This document shows positions 24,530-35,731 of a DNA stretch of 64,000 bases, piece by piece (the stretch's first letter is position 1; each line of letters opens with the position of its first letter). The DNA is from Periconia sp. R9002. Lineage: Eukaryota; Ascomycota; Dothideomycetes; Pleosporales; Periconiaceae. The notes beneath the pieces were generated by a model. The model searched no databases. It was not told where the DNA came from and saw only the letters and a list, made by a program, of their open reading frames with translations. The position numbers were made by a program, and so were the translations under genes. Where the stretch lies: contig JAMAHW010000047.1 of NCBI GenBank assembly GCA_023627715.1, positions 186,001-250,000 on the forward strand, given 5' to 3'.

Positions 24530-25747
24530 TTACTGTTCCTCACTCCTTGCCAACGCCTCCCTTCTCGACGTACTCTGCGGGTCAAAGTACGGCCGCTCTC
24601 CAAGCGAGACAGCCCTTTGCCCCGTCCGCGCCCCCAACCCCTCATAATCAAACGTTGCGGAATGATATACACTCCGGTTGTCCCAGATGGCTAGATCATT
24701 GACATTCTGCCAGCGGTGCCTAACTTGCAAATCATGGTTCTCGACAATCAACTGTACGAACCACGCAAGAGCAGTCTTCGATTCCTCCTCCGTCAGCTCG
24801 TTGATCTTGGAGACATGGTGTCCTACTGCGAAGACGGACTTCCAGCCCGTGACAGGATTCGTGCGGATAACAGGGTGCGTTGCAACGAGCTCTTCACCGA
24901 CGTTTTCGGGCGCACCGCGGGGCTTAGAGTAGATCTCGAAATTGTTGAGTTTGGCGGTCTCGTTGAAGCCCGGTTGCGCATAGGTGGCGGTTAGCTTGTC
25001 AAAGAACTCCTGATAAGGCTTTGAGAGGCGGTCGTAGACCTCGTAGCCGGATGCCCAGAGAGTGTCTGACAGACGACGATTAGTACAAGGATCATGTGAT
25101 TTCAGGCACGTGATCGGAGGTTAGAAAGGGATGAATGTAGACGTACCACCGCCAGCCTTGGGAAGTTCGGTCAATCGCAGCAGTGCATAGTCGCTGGGGA
25201 TTGGCTCGAAAGTGATATCCGAGTGCCATAGGCCCTTTGCACTCTGTTTCTTGTTCAACTCGAAGAAGCGGTTCTTGTACAGCTTCTTCGTTTGCTCTGA
25301 GCTGATGACGCTGATCTCATTATCTCCACCACCAAGCGTACGGCCCGAGTTGATCACGGGATGGATATGGAGTTTGGAGGTTTCAGGCTTCCCTGAAAGC
25401 TCTCCCAAACGCTGGGCAAGTTCCTTTTGCAAATCGTTGTCGAGCTCGTCCTGCTTGCGGAAGAAAACGACGCCACGTTGGGAGACTGTATATATGGTCA
25501 ATGCGAAACTTGAAAAATGTCCAAGGGGTAACTCACTTGTGATTGCGAGGTCGCGGATGAGTTCATCAGAATTAGGAGCACGAAGCCATTCCTTGAGATT
25601 CGCCTCAGGAAATTCACGACCAATGACAGGAGTCACGTCAAATGACTTGTACTGGTCCAGCACTCCCTTCAACTTAAGAGGCTCCCTATGCACTGGTGCC
25701 TGCTTCTCCTGCACTTGTCCGACGGCGGTGATAGTCTCGGTAGCCAT
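24530..25747 (-). CDS. TauD/Jlp1-type Fe(II)/2-oxoglutarate sulfonate dioxygenase
   Basis: Oxygenolytic cleavage of taurine or alkanesulfonates to aldehyde plus sulfite, coupled to 2-oxoglutarate decarboxylation; used for sulfur supply. Exons 25747-25537, 25485-25147 and 25065-24530 (minus), 361 aa, the usual fungal length. The introns (51 and 81 nt) have GTGAGT/GTACGT donors and CAG acceptors. The iron triad is WHSD (His158, Asp160) and YHSATFDYEG (His318); Arg334 in TGQRAVSLGERP is a good candidate for 2-oxoglutarate binding. The first splice gives AITISQRGVVFFR and the second GGDTLWASGYEVY, both typical of the family. The start is the ATG of MATETITAVGQ. It faces a Dal5-family permease gene across a 1.24-kb promoter. 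Confidence 0.92.
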
Positions 25748-26990
25748 GCTGAATAATTCAAGTCTCGTAGTCTCGTAAAGCCTCGTAAGTGTATGCGAAA
25801 AGATGCTTTGTTTTTTCACCGAAGCTGAAGTCGATTCTTATATCAATCTTTCGAACTTAGAGTCACGAGATGTCAGTAGTCGCACTGCACTCGTATTGCC
25901 ATAGCCTACTTATTGCACCATCACCGGGATGTTGCTCGTTAGAATGGCTTGTGAATCGCCACGCGAACCGTCTCCTAATGGCTGGGTACAGATTTTTGGA
26001 GCTAGAATTGTGGACTAACATCAGATATGCTGCAGTGCTATTGAGGGGTTGCGTATACGAAATGTGGGGGGTAGATGACGTGCTGCGAGATACCTTCCTC
26101 TATCCACGCGAACACCTAGACTGCGTACTTTGGTGGTGGCACTATTCGAGATAGATTCAAAAGATTGCTAATATATCCAGAAATTCTTTTTTAACTCGAT
26201 AACTATTAATCTCGAACTTGCGCGCTTGAAAAGTGTGGGGCGATATCCGTCCTCCTAAGCTACGGAAATAGCATCATTTTTGACTTCTAATGCATGTATA
26301 GATACAAAGTTACTGAAATGCCGATTGCAACGCTTCCGCTCAAACCAGCAGCTTATCTGCGCGGGATAAGATACCGGCAATGCCACCCAAGCCTTGTCAC
26401 TCACCATAGCTTGCACACAGTCTCGATCAAGCTTCAGGATTAAGACCGCAACAGCCAAAAAAGAGGCAACAACACGTATCTAAAATAAACACAAGCAAAA
26501 AATCAAGTTTGAGTTCTGGCCAAAAAGCCAACCATCCGTATCCAACGCCTCTTTAAAACCAATCGTAAGAAATGCTACCTTTCCAGTCGAGCGGATTCTG
26601 TTATCTACCACAACCACTCACACAGCATCCGCCACGCCGGATCTAGACTGACAATATTATCCTGCCTCAATGTCGCAATCGTTGTCTGCCGATCAATAAA
26701 ACTGCAGGTGTTGTGCCTCTCTTCCCCAAACGATCCCGAGGCTCCTGGGAAGCGGCACAACACACTTCCTATGGATCCTACAATCGTACGTTTGGCGTCC
26801 TTGGCCGGAGATACATGTCATTGCACACGTGAATTGCGTTTTCCCTGGCATGGCTTGGAGGCTTTACTCCCCCAGCCGTTCGACGATTCCAGACCATAGC
26901 GTCGGCATTATATAAATTTGAACTGCGTCCCCACCCCGGTGGATTGGATGCAACTAAGACACTGAGTTACACAACTTTTTGCTGTTTGAT
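25748..26990. promoter_or_regulatory. Shared divergent promoter of dioxygenase and permease genes
   Basis: 1.24 kb between two divergent start codons with no supportable gene inside. If the pair works in sulfonate use, sulfur-regulator (Cys3/MetR-type bZIP) sites would be expected here; none was identified by eye with confidence. Confidence 0.4.
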
Positions 26991-29118
26991 ATGGCGACCG
27001 TGTATACAAACGTTCCGCCGCAGGAATCTTCGGCTACTTCAACCCATGTGGTGATTGACTCGAACAAGGGCGTCCTCGAGAAGGATTCGACTAGTGTGGA
27101 GAGTGAAGACGTTGTACCGCCTTTGGGTGCGCCGCTCGCCGAGAAGCGGTTTTGGTTCCAGAGAGCAGCTGGCTATGATCCAGATGCTATCGCGACCCTG
27201 CCTAGTGTTTACGATGATCCGGACACGGCGAAACAATACCAACCTCGCTCCGACTGGTAAGCTCTCAATTTCGAGAATAGTAAGAGATTGTTCGTTGACA
27301 TCCGGGACAGGGAAAACCTCCACCGATTCAATCTTCTAGCGAGGTGGACCTGGGGCGAAGAAAACAAACTGATCCGGAAAATCGATTTCCGCATCTTGGT
27401 CTTTGCGTGCATCTGCTTCATGGCTTTGGAGCTCGACCGTGCAAACATCCAACAGGCCAACACCGACAATTTCCTGAAGAATTTGAAGCTCACGACGAAT
27501 GGTAGGGAGTATCTTTGTTTATGGTTTGGACAGGGCACTGACAATTTGTAGACTATAACCTCGGACAAACGGTCTTCAGAGCCTCCTTCCTGTGCGCTGA
27601 ACTGCCGTCTCAACTCGTCAGCAAATGGATTGGGCCTGATCGCTGGATTCCCATGCAGATGATGCTGTGGTCAATAGTCGCTGCGGTAAGTTTGTTCTTC
27701 TCTGGAAAATATGTACTTCCACTGACCTTGCATCCGCAACCCAGGCGCAATTCTGGCTCACTGGCCGGGAAAGCTTCCTCGTGTGCCGTGCCCTGCTTGG
27801 AATATTGCAAGGCGGTTTCATTCCAGACGTCATCCTATATCTCTCGTACTTTTACAAGCATCACGAGCTATCGCTTCGTCTTGGTTTCTTCTGGACCGCG
27901 ATGAGCATCGCGGATATCCTTGCTGGATTCCTGGCGTATGGCCTGCTGCACATGCGCGGTGTAGAGGGGCGGGCCGGATGGCGGTGGCTGTTCTTGATAG
28001 AGGTAAGCCTTACAAACGACAATGAAGACGAAGTGTGAGCTAAATATACAAAGGGTTTGCTTACATTTGCAATCGGCCTCCTCGCTGTCTTCTTAATGCC
28101 ACCTGGTCCCTGCCAGACAGCGAGTCCGCTGCGTGGTAAGAAAGGATGGTTCTCTGCTCGAGAAGAAGAGATCATGGTGAACCGGGTCATCCGCGATGAT
28201 CCTTCCAAGGGAAGCATGCATAACCGGCAGCCTGTTACGCCAAAGCTGCTGTGGAAGAGCTTGAAAGACTACGATCTTTGGTAATGAATTCGCGGTCATC
28301 TCCGAGAAGGATAGTTTCGCTAATGGATGTCCCGTAGGCCGATATATATTCTTGGACTCACGTTCCAAATCCCCATGAATCCTCCAAATCAATACTTGAC
28401 TCTGTCGCTTCGAGGCCTAGGCTTTGATACGTTCCAGTCGAACCTGTTGGCAATCCCGTGGACAGTGATTCACAGTAAGTTTGAGTCTTGGCTCGCTATT
28501 TCTAGGACATTACATTGACAACAACCAGTTGGATTAATGCTCGGTCTCACCTATTCTGCTGAGATCTTCAGTGAGCTCACACTCCACTCCATGTTGGGTC
28601 AGATCTGGGTGATACCATTCTTGATCTGGCTGGTTGTGGCCGATGTAGCTCACGCAAACAAGTGGGTAGTGTGGGCAGTCATCACGCTGCTCCTTAGTTA
28701 TCCAAGTGGTAAGCCCTTCTTTCCGGCACGATTCGTGTCTGTCTATAACTTTTTGTTTCTAACGCGGGACGCAGCGCATCCTATCCAAGTAGGTTGGAAC
28801 TCGCGCAATTCCAACACCGTTCGCTCCCGCACGGTCTCTGCGGCTTGCTACAACATGTTCGTGCAGGCTTCAAGTGTCATTTCCGCCAACATATACCGCA
28901 AAGACGATGCGCCCAATTACAAGCGCGGTAACCGGGCCTTGCTGGGAATTGCGGTTGGTAACATCGCATTGTATCTGCTTACCAAAGCATACTATGTCTG
29001 GCGCAACAAGAGTAGAGATGCCAAGTGGAATGCCATGTCGAAGGAGGAGCGGGTGGAGTATTTGGAAACTACGACGGATGAGGGTAACAAGAGGTTGGAT
29101 TTCCGATTTGCACATTAG
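26991..29118 (+). CDS. MFS permease, Dal5/ACS family, candidate sulfonate importer
   Basis: Eight exons: 26991-27256, 27311-27501, 27552-27685, 27745-28002, 28054-28280, 28338-28474, 28529-28708 and 28775-29118; 578 aa. All introns have GT/AG ends and preserve frame. Landmarks of the anion:cation symporter group: [20 protein letters not shown] at helix 1, [18 protein letters not shown], the [20 protein letters not shown] segment, [20 protein letters not shown] (helix 4-5) and a large cytosolic loop with [20 protein letters not shown]. These match the branch containing yeast Dal5, Seo1 and the sulfonate permease Soa1. Divergent placement next to a sulfonate dioxygenase supports a Soa1-like role, but allantoate, dipeptide or vitamin transport remains possible. 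Confidence 0.88.
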
Positions 29119-29791
29119 CCGGTGGGCCCCGGGGTTGTAACGCTTGAGATGTCGTATTGCCTTTTAGAGCTAAGTGAACGGTGGGGAAAGAGTGCGAAGT
29201 GACAGCTCAACATGACAATGATTATTAATGTCCAAATGAGAATCGATGATTCGAAGTTCGTGTACAAATGACGTGGTGTCTTGATGCAGAAATACCATTT
29301 TTTTTACCCCTGGCAAGGGGAAGTGATTGCAGGAACCGAATCCCGCTGCGGTACCAAAGTTACATATTGGATCTGCATGTCTAATTGCCTAAATAGCAGC
29401 ATCAGGATAGAATCAATTGTGTCTCGTAGGTAGCAATGATTTATATCAATACGAAGCTATACCACTACAACAGTTCCATGCTACCTTGCCTATCGAATGT
29501 CCGCGAAGATGGAAACCTCTCGACTACAAACCGAATACTCCCTCCACAGGACACGCAACTGGAGCCTCCACTTTCGGTAGCTATTCCATTAGTGTCGTAT
29601 TTGTGGATACAAGCAAAGGTGGGGTGTGTGGACCGGGGCGACATCGGGCTGTGGTGTTGCATCATGACGTGAAGCAATAAATATATTCCCCAACAGCAAC
29701 TGCACTATTCTTCCCTCTCCACAGGAACACTTCTTCTCTTGTTGTTATTATACCCCCCTTTCTTGTATAACAAAAGCCTTCACTCACCAGA
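29119..29791. other. Intergenic, 0.7 kb
   Basis: 3' region of the permease and promoter of the dehydrogenase gene; no coding gene supported. Confidence 0.5.
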
Positions 29792-31054
29792 ATGTCTTCA
29801 CCAAAAACGATCCGTTGGGGTATCTTAGCCACGGGCGGCATTGCACAAACTTTGTAAGGATACCCCGCTACCCCACGTTCGTTAGTGACCTCAATACTGA
29901 CGACAACACGCAGCACAAAGGATCTCCTCGTAGACCCGACAACACGCGGCGTCAAACACATCAAACACACCGTCGTCGCCGCCGCTTCATCCTCTTCGCA
30001 AGACCGCGCGCAACAGTTCCTCAAAGATGTAGGCGCTCCCTCGGACGCGAAAGCGTATGGCTCCTACGAGGAGTTCGTCAAGCAGTCTGACATCGACATC
30101 GTCTATATCGCAACACCACACTCGCATCATTACCAAAATGCCATGCTGTGCTTGGAAGCCGGCAAGAACGTGCTTTGCGAGAAAGCCTTCACCGTCAATG
30201 CCGCGCAGGCACGCGCACTGGCCGACAAGGCCAAGGAGAAGAACCTCTTCTTGATGGAAGCAGTCTGGACCCGCTACTTCCCCCTCTCCGTCTATGTCCG
30301 CGAGCAAATCACTTCTGGGCGCATCGGCCCCATTGCGCGCGTCTTCGCCGACAACAGCATGGCCACGAACCCCGAACAGAACTGGAGCGATGGCAAGCAC
30401 CGCATGGTCAACCCCGATCTTGCCGGCGGCGCCCTTCTGGATCTCGGCATCTACAGCTTAACCTGGGTCTTCCAGACCCTCTACCACACACAGCCCGAGA
30501 AGGACAGACAACCCCCCAAGGTTCTCGCCGCGCTCAAGAACTATGAAGCCACAGGCGCTGCCGACGAAACCTCAACAATCGTACTTAGCTTCCCACGCTC
30601 CAAGGAGGCCGGTGGTGAAGCCCACGCCATTGCGACAACCTCACTCCGCGTTGCGACCACCCCCGGCGGGAAAGACGACGTCCCAGGGATCCGCATCCAA
30701 GGCCCCGGCGGCGAAATCCAGGTCTTCCCTCCAGCCTTCCGTCCCACACGTACGCGCATCGTCCTCAAGGACGGCACAGTCGAGGAGAAAGACTGGCCGC
30801 AGCCGGGTCCCGGTAAGGGCAGCGGGTGGTACAGCGGCTTCGGCGGCTCGACTAACCCGGAGGGCGTAGGTCACGGCATGTTCTGGGAAGCGGACGAAGC
30901 TGCGACTGCACTTGTTGAAGGCAGGAAGGAGGGTAAGTATGAGAGTCTCGCGGAGAGTATTTTGATTATGGAGGTCATGGATGAGGTTAGGAAGCAAGGG
31001 AACTTGACATACCCGGAGAAGATTGAGACGACCAAGTACCCTACTGCGCTATGA
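29792..31054 (+). CDS. Gfo/Idh/MocA oxidoreductase, D-xylose/dihydrodiol dehydrogenase-like
   Basis: NADP-dependent dehydrogenase. The closest kind is fungal D-xylose 1-dehydrogenase and mammalian dimeric dihydrodiol dehydrogenase. Exons 29792-29853 and 29914-31054, 400 aa; the 60-nt intron (GTAAGG...GCAG) splits the nucleotide-binding motif. The joined sequence reads IRWGILATGGIAQTFTKDLL (Rossmann GxxxxGxxA). Further marks: IVYIATPHSHHY, GKNVLCEKAFTVNAAQA (the EKP-like catalytic-lysine motif) and GGALLDLGIYSLTW of the C-terminal domain. The loop at residues 245-275 is somewhat longer than in bacterial members. No signal peptide, so cytosolic. It lies downstream of the sulfonate pair but nothing links it to sulfur use; pentose oxidation is the simplest guess. 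Confidence 0.9.
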
Positions 31055-32697
31055 ATAGGTAGGCTAGTGTGTCAGCACCTCGATCTTCGGACGAGGATAG
31101 TTGCGTGAAATACGAATCAATTGCAGTGCAATGATAAATTGGCCGGCCAATCACTTTGCATTTTCTTACAGATATACCGATCCCAGTCCCGTAGATGTCA
31201 CCTGATACGAACTTTCTGCACTGTTCCATCGTCCTTATTCCCAAACTATCCCCGTTGTGGTGTTGACACCAAAATCCTCCCCCATCTCCAATTTAATATC
31301 AATCCCATCACCCCCCTTCCCCCAGAAAAAGAACCGCCCTCCGTGCCAAATCCAGTCTTCACACCCCCTCCCCTCTCCCTTCTCATCATACGTCACAAAC
31401 AAACAAGAAAAAACAAGCTTCCCAACTTCCCAAAAACCACACCCATCGTGATTAACTTTTCATCTAAACCACCATCTATCCCAAATGAAAAGTTAATCTA
31501 TGTTCCCCAACCGAGCGTTCGCGTGGTCGTTCTCGACCCGGTTGGACGCGGCAACTTCGGACGGGTACGCACGGACTTTTTCTGCTTTTGGGTATGTACC
31601 CCGGTACACCCGTTCTTGAAAACAGTTGGACTGGGATGAGAGTTGGTGTGTTTGTGAGTATGGGGAGTGGATGGGGAGTGGTTGGTGTTTACTCGAATAG
31701 ACTTTGCTTCTTTGCTTTGCGATGGAGCATTGGTCTAGGAGGTAAAAATTAGGACCGGACTGCGCGGACGCGCCGCGGGAAAATAGAAGTGTGCGCGTGT
31801 TGGGTAGGATCAAAGATATCAATCGGATCCCAAATTAGGTCGAGTGACAGTCAGGAAGGAGGGATTTTAATCTATCGCTTTCTCAGAGTCTAGCTACTTT
31901 CTTCCGAAAACGGGTGGGAAAGCACACTTGCAGTGCATTGCACCTTTTTTGATTGAGGAATGAGCAGTTTCTTTGACTTTCTTCCTCCTTTCAAAACGTG
32001 TAAGCGGGACGTACAGTCTTTGTTTTGCACGTTCAACCGCAATTTTTAGGAACTTATACCGACGCAAAACTCTCAAGATTATAGAAATCCAGCGTCATTG
32101 GGTATATCAAGCCCCGTGCAAAACCCCAATTTTCTCATCTGCACCTTAAAGGCACGTAATCACATTCTCCCGCAACGGAACCTGGCCATCTCAATCCCGG
32201 GTCATCTCCCCCTCGTGGGGAGCACCGGTAATATAATTTACCCCAGGTTGAACCAGGATTCGTTGGGTAACACATGGTATGGGGTGCGTAAGCGAACCCC
32301 CTGTCCATCTTTGCGCAACAAAGCTTGACTTTTCCACCTTTAATCTATATCTGCCTGTTTATGCAAAGGAACAACGGTGTGGTCTGGGGTTTCCTTTGCG
32401 TGTACCTCGTTCGAGGATTCTGTTTTTGGGAGCCGGGATTTCCCAAGAAGGGAAGGTTTGAGAGGGGAGATGGGTGATCAGCTGGTCTGGATTGGGTTGG
32501 AGAGGGAGGGAGGGTATGGCGATGGCGGGATGTATAAAGGGAGGGAGATGGGACGAGGTGCATTTGCACAGCCGCGGACTTGAACTTTAGTTTTTTCTGT
32601 TATTCTTGGTTTAGGGGAGTCGCTGAGACTTTCCTCTTCGTCGTATCTAAGCACTTCTTCCCGAGGATAGGATATTGTTTCCACTTGTGATAATATT
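31055..32697. other. Intergenic, 1.6 kb, upstream of LPMO gene
   Basis: No supportable gene. Contains pyrimidine-rich sequence (31260-31440) and a perfect 14-bp inverted repeat (31450-31498). It ends in the LPMO promoter and leader. Confidence 0.55.
31450..31498. repeat. Perfect 14-bp inverted repeat
   Basis: GATTAACTTTTCAT at 31450-31463 and its exact reverse complement ATGAAAAGTTAATC at 31485-31498, with a 21-nt loop. Confidence 0.75.
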
Positions 32698-33817
32698 ATG
32701 AAGACCTTCACGACTCTCGCTGGCGTAACTGCCTTCGCGTCTACAGTAGCTGCCCACGCAACATGGCAACAACTTTGGATCAACGGAAAAGACCAGATAA
32801 GTCTTGACACTCTCCCGTAAACAATTCATACTGACCAAACCCACGGCTCTGTCTGCGTCCGCGCACCACCTAGCAACAACCCCATTACAAACGTCGCCAG
32901 CAACGACATTAGATGTAGGATCAACCCTTACCATCGACCAACCTCGATCTCCTTCCTTGATCGACCGGACTAACGCCGTAAAAATAGGTAACGCCAGCCC
33001 AGCCCCAGCGCAAGGGAAATGCACCGTCGCAGCAGGTGACGTGGTGACGATTGAAATGCACCAGCACGCAAGCCGGGGCTGCACAGAGGAAGCCATCGGC
33101 GGCGACCACAACGGCCCCGTCCTCGCATACCTAAGCAAAGTATCCGACTCTTCAACCGCCGACGCATCAACGCCCTTCTTCAAGATCTTCGAGGACACGT
33201 GGGCGAAGAAGGCCGGCGGGACCGATGGCAAAGAGGATTACTGGGGCACCAAGGACCTCAACACGCGGTGCGGACTGATGGATTTCAAGATCCCGAGTGA
33301 CATCGCACCCGGGGACTACCTACTAAGGGCTGAAGCGATCGCACTTCATTCTGCTGCCTCGGCAGGAGGCGCGCAGTTCTACATGTCCTGCTACCAACTC
33401 ACCATTACAGGCGGCGGGTCTTCAACACCCGCGGGCGTGACCTTCCCAGGCGCGTACAAAGCCTCGGACCCGGGCATCCAAATCAACATCTACCAAAACC
33501 TCAACAGCTACCCCGCGCCCGGTCCGTCGGTCATCTCTGGTGGAACCGAAGCTGTGGCGGGAAAGCCCGGGTCCATCGCTCCGCCTGCGAATGGAGGGAG
33601 CCCAACTACGGCGGCCCCGACGAGTGCTCCGTCTACGACGCTTAGGACGTCGACGTCGCCGCCGGCTCCTACGTCTTCGTCTGGGAATGGTGGCGGTGGG
33701 GGTTGTGCGGCGGCGAAGTTCGCGCAGTGTGGTGGGAATGGGTTCGCTGGGTGTACGAGCTGTGCTAGTGGGTCGAGCTGTACGAAGCAGAGCGAGTGGT
33801 ATTCGCAGTGCTTGTAG
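32698..33817 (+). CDS. AA9 lytic polysaccharide monooxygenase with CBM1, containing an AT-AC intron
   Basis: Secreted copper enzyme that oxidatively cleaves cellulose. Exons 32698-32796, 32845-32914 and 32988-33817, 332 aa. A signal peptide (residues 1-19) ends exactly before His20 (HATWQQLW), the N-terminal copper-brace histidine. The second His is in EEAIGGDHNGPV and the axial Tyr in AQFYMSCYQL. The disulfide segment GSVCVRAPPSNNPITNVASN and the core DYWGTKDLNTRCG are present. A Ser/Thr/Pro linker leads to a C-terminal CBM1 (CGGNGFAGCTSCASGSSC, ending in YSQCL). Intron 2 is ordinary (GTAGGA...ATAG). Intron 1 has no possible GT/AG solution that keeps GSVCVR; it runs from ATAAGT to CCCAC. Confidence 0.9.
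32797..32844 (+). other. Non-canonical AT-AC intron in the LPMO gene
   Basis: 48 nt, beginning ATAAGT and ending CCCAC, phase 0, with CTGAC branch sequence 13 nt before the end. Exon flanks are GACCAG and GGCTCT, joining WINGKDQ to GSVCVRAPP. No AG dinucleotide lies between the branch sequence and the required exon start. The donor fits the U2-type AT-AC consensus (AT-AAGT), not the U12 ATATCC. Confidence 0.78.
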
Positions 33818-34701
33818 ATGTATGGATTTTGTATGGTTGGGATGAATGTTAGTTTCTCGTCAAATAACTTTTTAAAGAAGATTGGTGACTTTTTCTTGAG
33901 GTGCGACCGCGCGTGGAGGGATGTTTTGACACTGCTTCATGTTCTGGTTGGCATTTCATTAATGGAGAAATAATTAGTCAGTTAAAACGGATAAAGCAAC
34001 TTTATCTCTCTCTCTCTCTGGTATTGTTCTTTTCTAGCAGTCTATCTGGCTTCAAAAGTAACATGCACTTGTAAAAGTCTTCAAGGCAAAACTCACTTTC
34101 CAAAGGCGTCAAAAACGAGATAGATGACCAAGTTTCTCCAAGAAGTAAGTGCGCAAAAAGTGTGCAGTGCGGTGTAGATGTAGATGCTTGCGATTGAAAG
34201 CCTTCGTATGAACAAGGATGAACGTTATTAAGGTAAACGCCAATTGATTGTTCCAGGGGTAGTGCAGAGAGCATGGGGTTCAAATGCTTGCAAGTACGGC
34301 TCAAATTTGCTAATTCGGTCTGATTACTTCACATGGCTGATTTCATGGCCCTGGGAAAGCGTCGGGGACGGTTTCTGACTTCGTCCCCAGCAATTCTGAC
34401 ATGCGTGTCAGACCGCACCCACCCGTTCGGCACGACATCAGTCCGCCAAGTCAGAATCCTCTCTACAACAAACCACACATGTAACGAAATCGCCCTTACT
34501 TAACTTACGAAATGCATCCGTTCATTCCAACAAAAAAATGTTATACGAAGTGACCTATCGACTCTCCCCACCCCGGACGAAAAATCGCAATCCACAGACC
34601 AAAAAAACACTATAAAGGCAACCACGAAAACCACCACAATGATGTAGAAACCATCGCTCAACCCGCTATAGAACCAACCAGCCAGCAAAAGAAAACCAAC
34701 C
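33818..34701. other. Intergenic, 0.9 kb
   Basis: Contains a short (CT)n tract near 34003-34018; no gene supported. Confidence 0.5.
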
Positions 34702-35563
34702 ATGTCCCAAACCAACGTCCTCATCTCAGGCGCCAACCGCGGAATCGGTCTCGGTCTCCTACAACGCTTCCTCCAACTCCCCAACCATACCGTCATCGCC
34801 GCCAACCGCGATCCCACATCTTCCACCTCGCAAGCTCTCAACGACCTCCCCAAGGCCGAAGGCAGCCGCCTTATCATCGTCAAGATCGACGCGACAGCCG
34901 AGCACGACGCTCTCACCGCCGTCACCGAACTCCAAGAGAAACACGGGCTCCAGCACCTCGACATCGTGATCCCCAACGCCGCAATCTGCACCGTCGTGCC
35001 CGCGGTCGCGGACGTCAAAATCGCGGATCTGCAAGCCCATCTAGACACGAACGTGTATGGGTTCGTGAGGCTTTTCCAGGCTACGAGGGAGTTGTTGAAG
35101 AAGTCGACGAAGGCGCCTATGCTGATTCCCATTGGGTCAACGGCGGGATGTTTCACGTACTTCACTCCCTCCTCTTTTCCCACTCCCTCCTCTTTTCCCA
35201 CTCCCTCCTCTTTTCCCACTCCCTCTTCCTCCAACCTTTCCGTATCAAACACCAACTAACATCACCCCCCACAGCAACCAACCCCCGGTCCCAAACGCCG
35301 CCTACGGCCCCTCCAAAGCCGCACTCCACTGGCTCGCGCTCCGCGCGTCCACCGAAGAACCATGGCTCAACGTCTTCATCATGGTCCCTGGGTTGGTCGC
35401 GACGGACATGGGGACTGCCGGGGCCGATCGGTTCGGGTTTCACGAGTATTTGGAGTCAACGGATACGTGTTGCGATAACATGATGAAGATTATCGGGGAG
35501 ACTTCGCGAGAGAAGCATGCGGGGAAGTTGGTGTTTACGGGTGGGAATATTTTGGAGTGGTGA
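34702..35563 (+). CDS. Short-chain dehydrogenase/reductase, NorA-like ketoreductase
   Basis: NAD(P)H-dependent oxidoreductase of the group named after norsolorinic acid ketoreductase and CsgA-like proteins. Exons 34702-35156 and 35275-35563, 247 aa. Motifs: cofactor loop LISGANRGIGLGLL (residues 7-20), NAA in IVIPNAAI, catalytic Ser146 in IGSTAG, and Tyr162/Lys166 in YGPSK. The intron (GTACTT...CACAG, with CTAAC branch) lies between the catalytic Ser and Tyr and contains a minisatellite. Because the repeat unit is 18 nt and lacks stops, unspliced RNA reads on for a while (TPSSFPTPSS repeats) before a stop, but that product lacks the catalytic Tyr. No polyketide cluster is nearby, so the substrate is open. 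Confidence 0.88.
35163..35226 (+). repeat. 18-bp minisatellite inside SDR intron
   Basis: Three perfect copies of CACTCCCTCCTCTTTTCC (35163-35180, 35181-35198, 35199-35216) plus a partial fourth. Strongly pyrimidine-rich, located between donor and branch point. Confidence 0.9.
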
Positions 35564-35662
35564 GGGGGCTTAGGGTTGGGTTTTGGTTGTGCGATGCTCG
35601 TTGATACAGTGTGGGGCATCATGGAGAGATTTTGAGAGGTTTTGTGTGAGGGTGTATGGGAA

Positions 35663-35731
35663 GGTGCCCTGCACCGAGGCAGGAGCCGGACATGTACATA
35701 TAGGCAGATAGCTGACCACTACACCAATACC
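35663..35731 (-). pseudogene. Degenerate tRNA-like sequence (valine-type D-arm)
   Basis: Minus strand begins GGTATTGGTGTAGTGGTCAG, closely like the 5' half of fungal tRNA-Val, followed by ATCTGCCT. The T-arm region (GTCCGGCTCCTGCCTCGG) is only loosely tRNA-like and the acceptor ends do not pair. Possibly a tRNA relic or tRNA-derived short element. Confidence 0.3.

Noticed and set aside
32797..32914. GT/AG alternative for LPMO intron 1 using GTAAAC at 32817 and the TAG at 32871-32873
   Set aside because: It removes the segment GSVCVRAPPS, including a disulfide cysteine conserved in AA9, and inserts ISLDTLP after the WINGKDQ motif.
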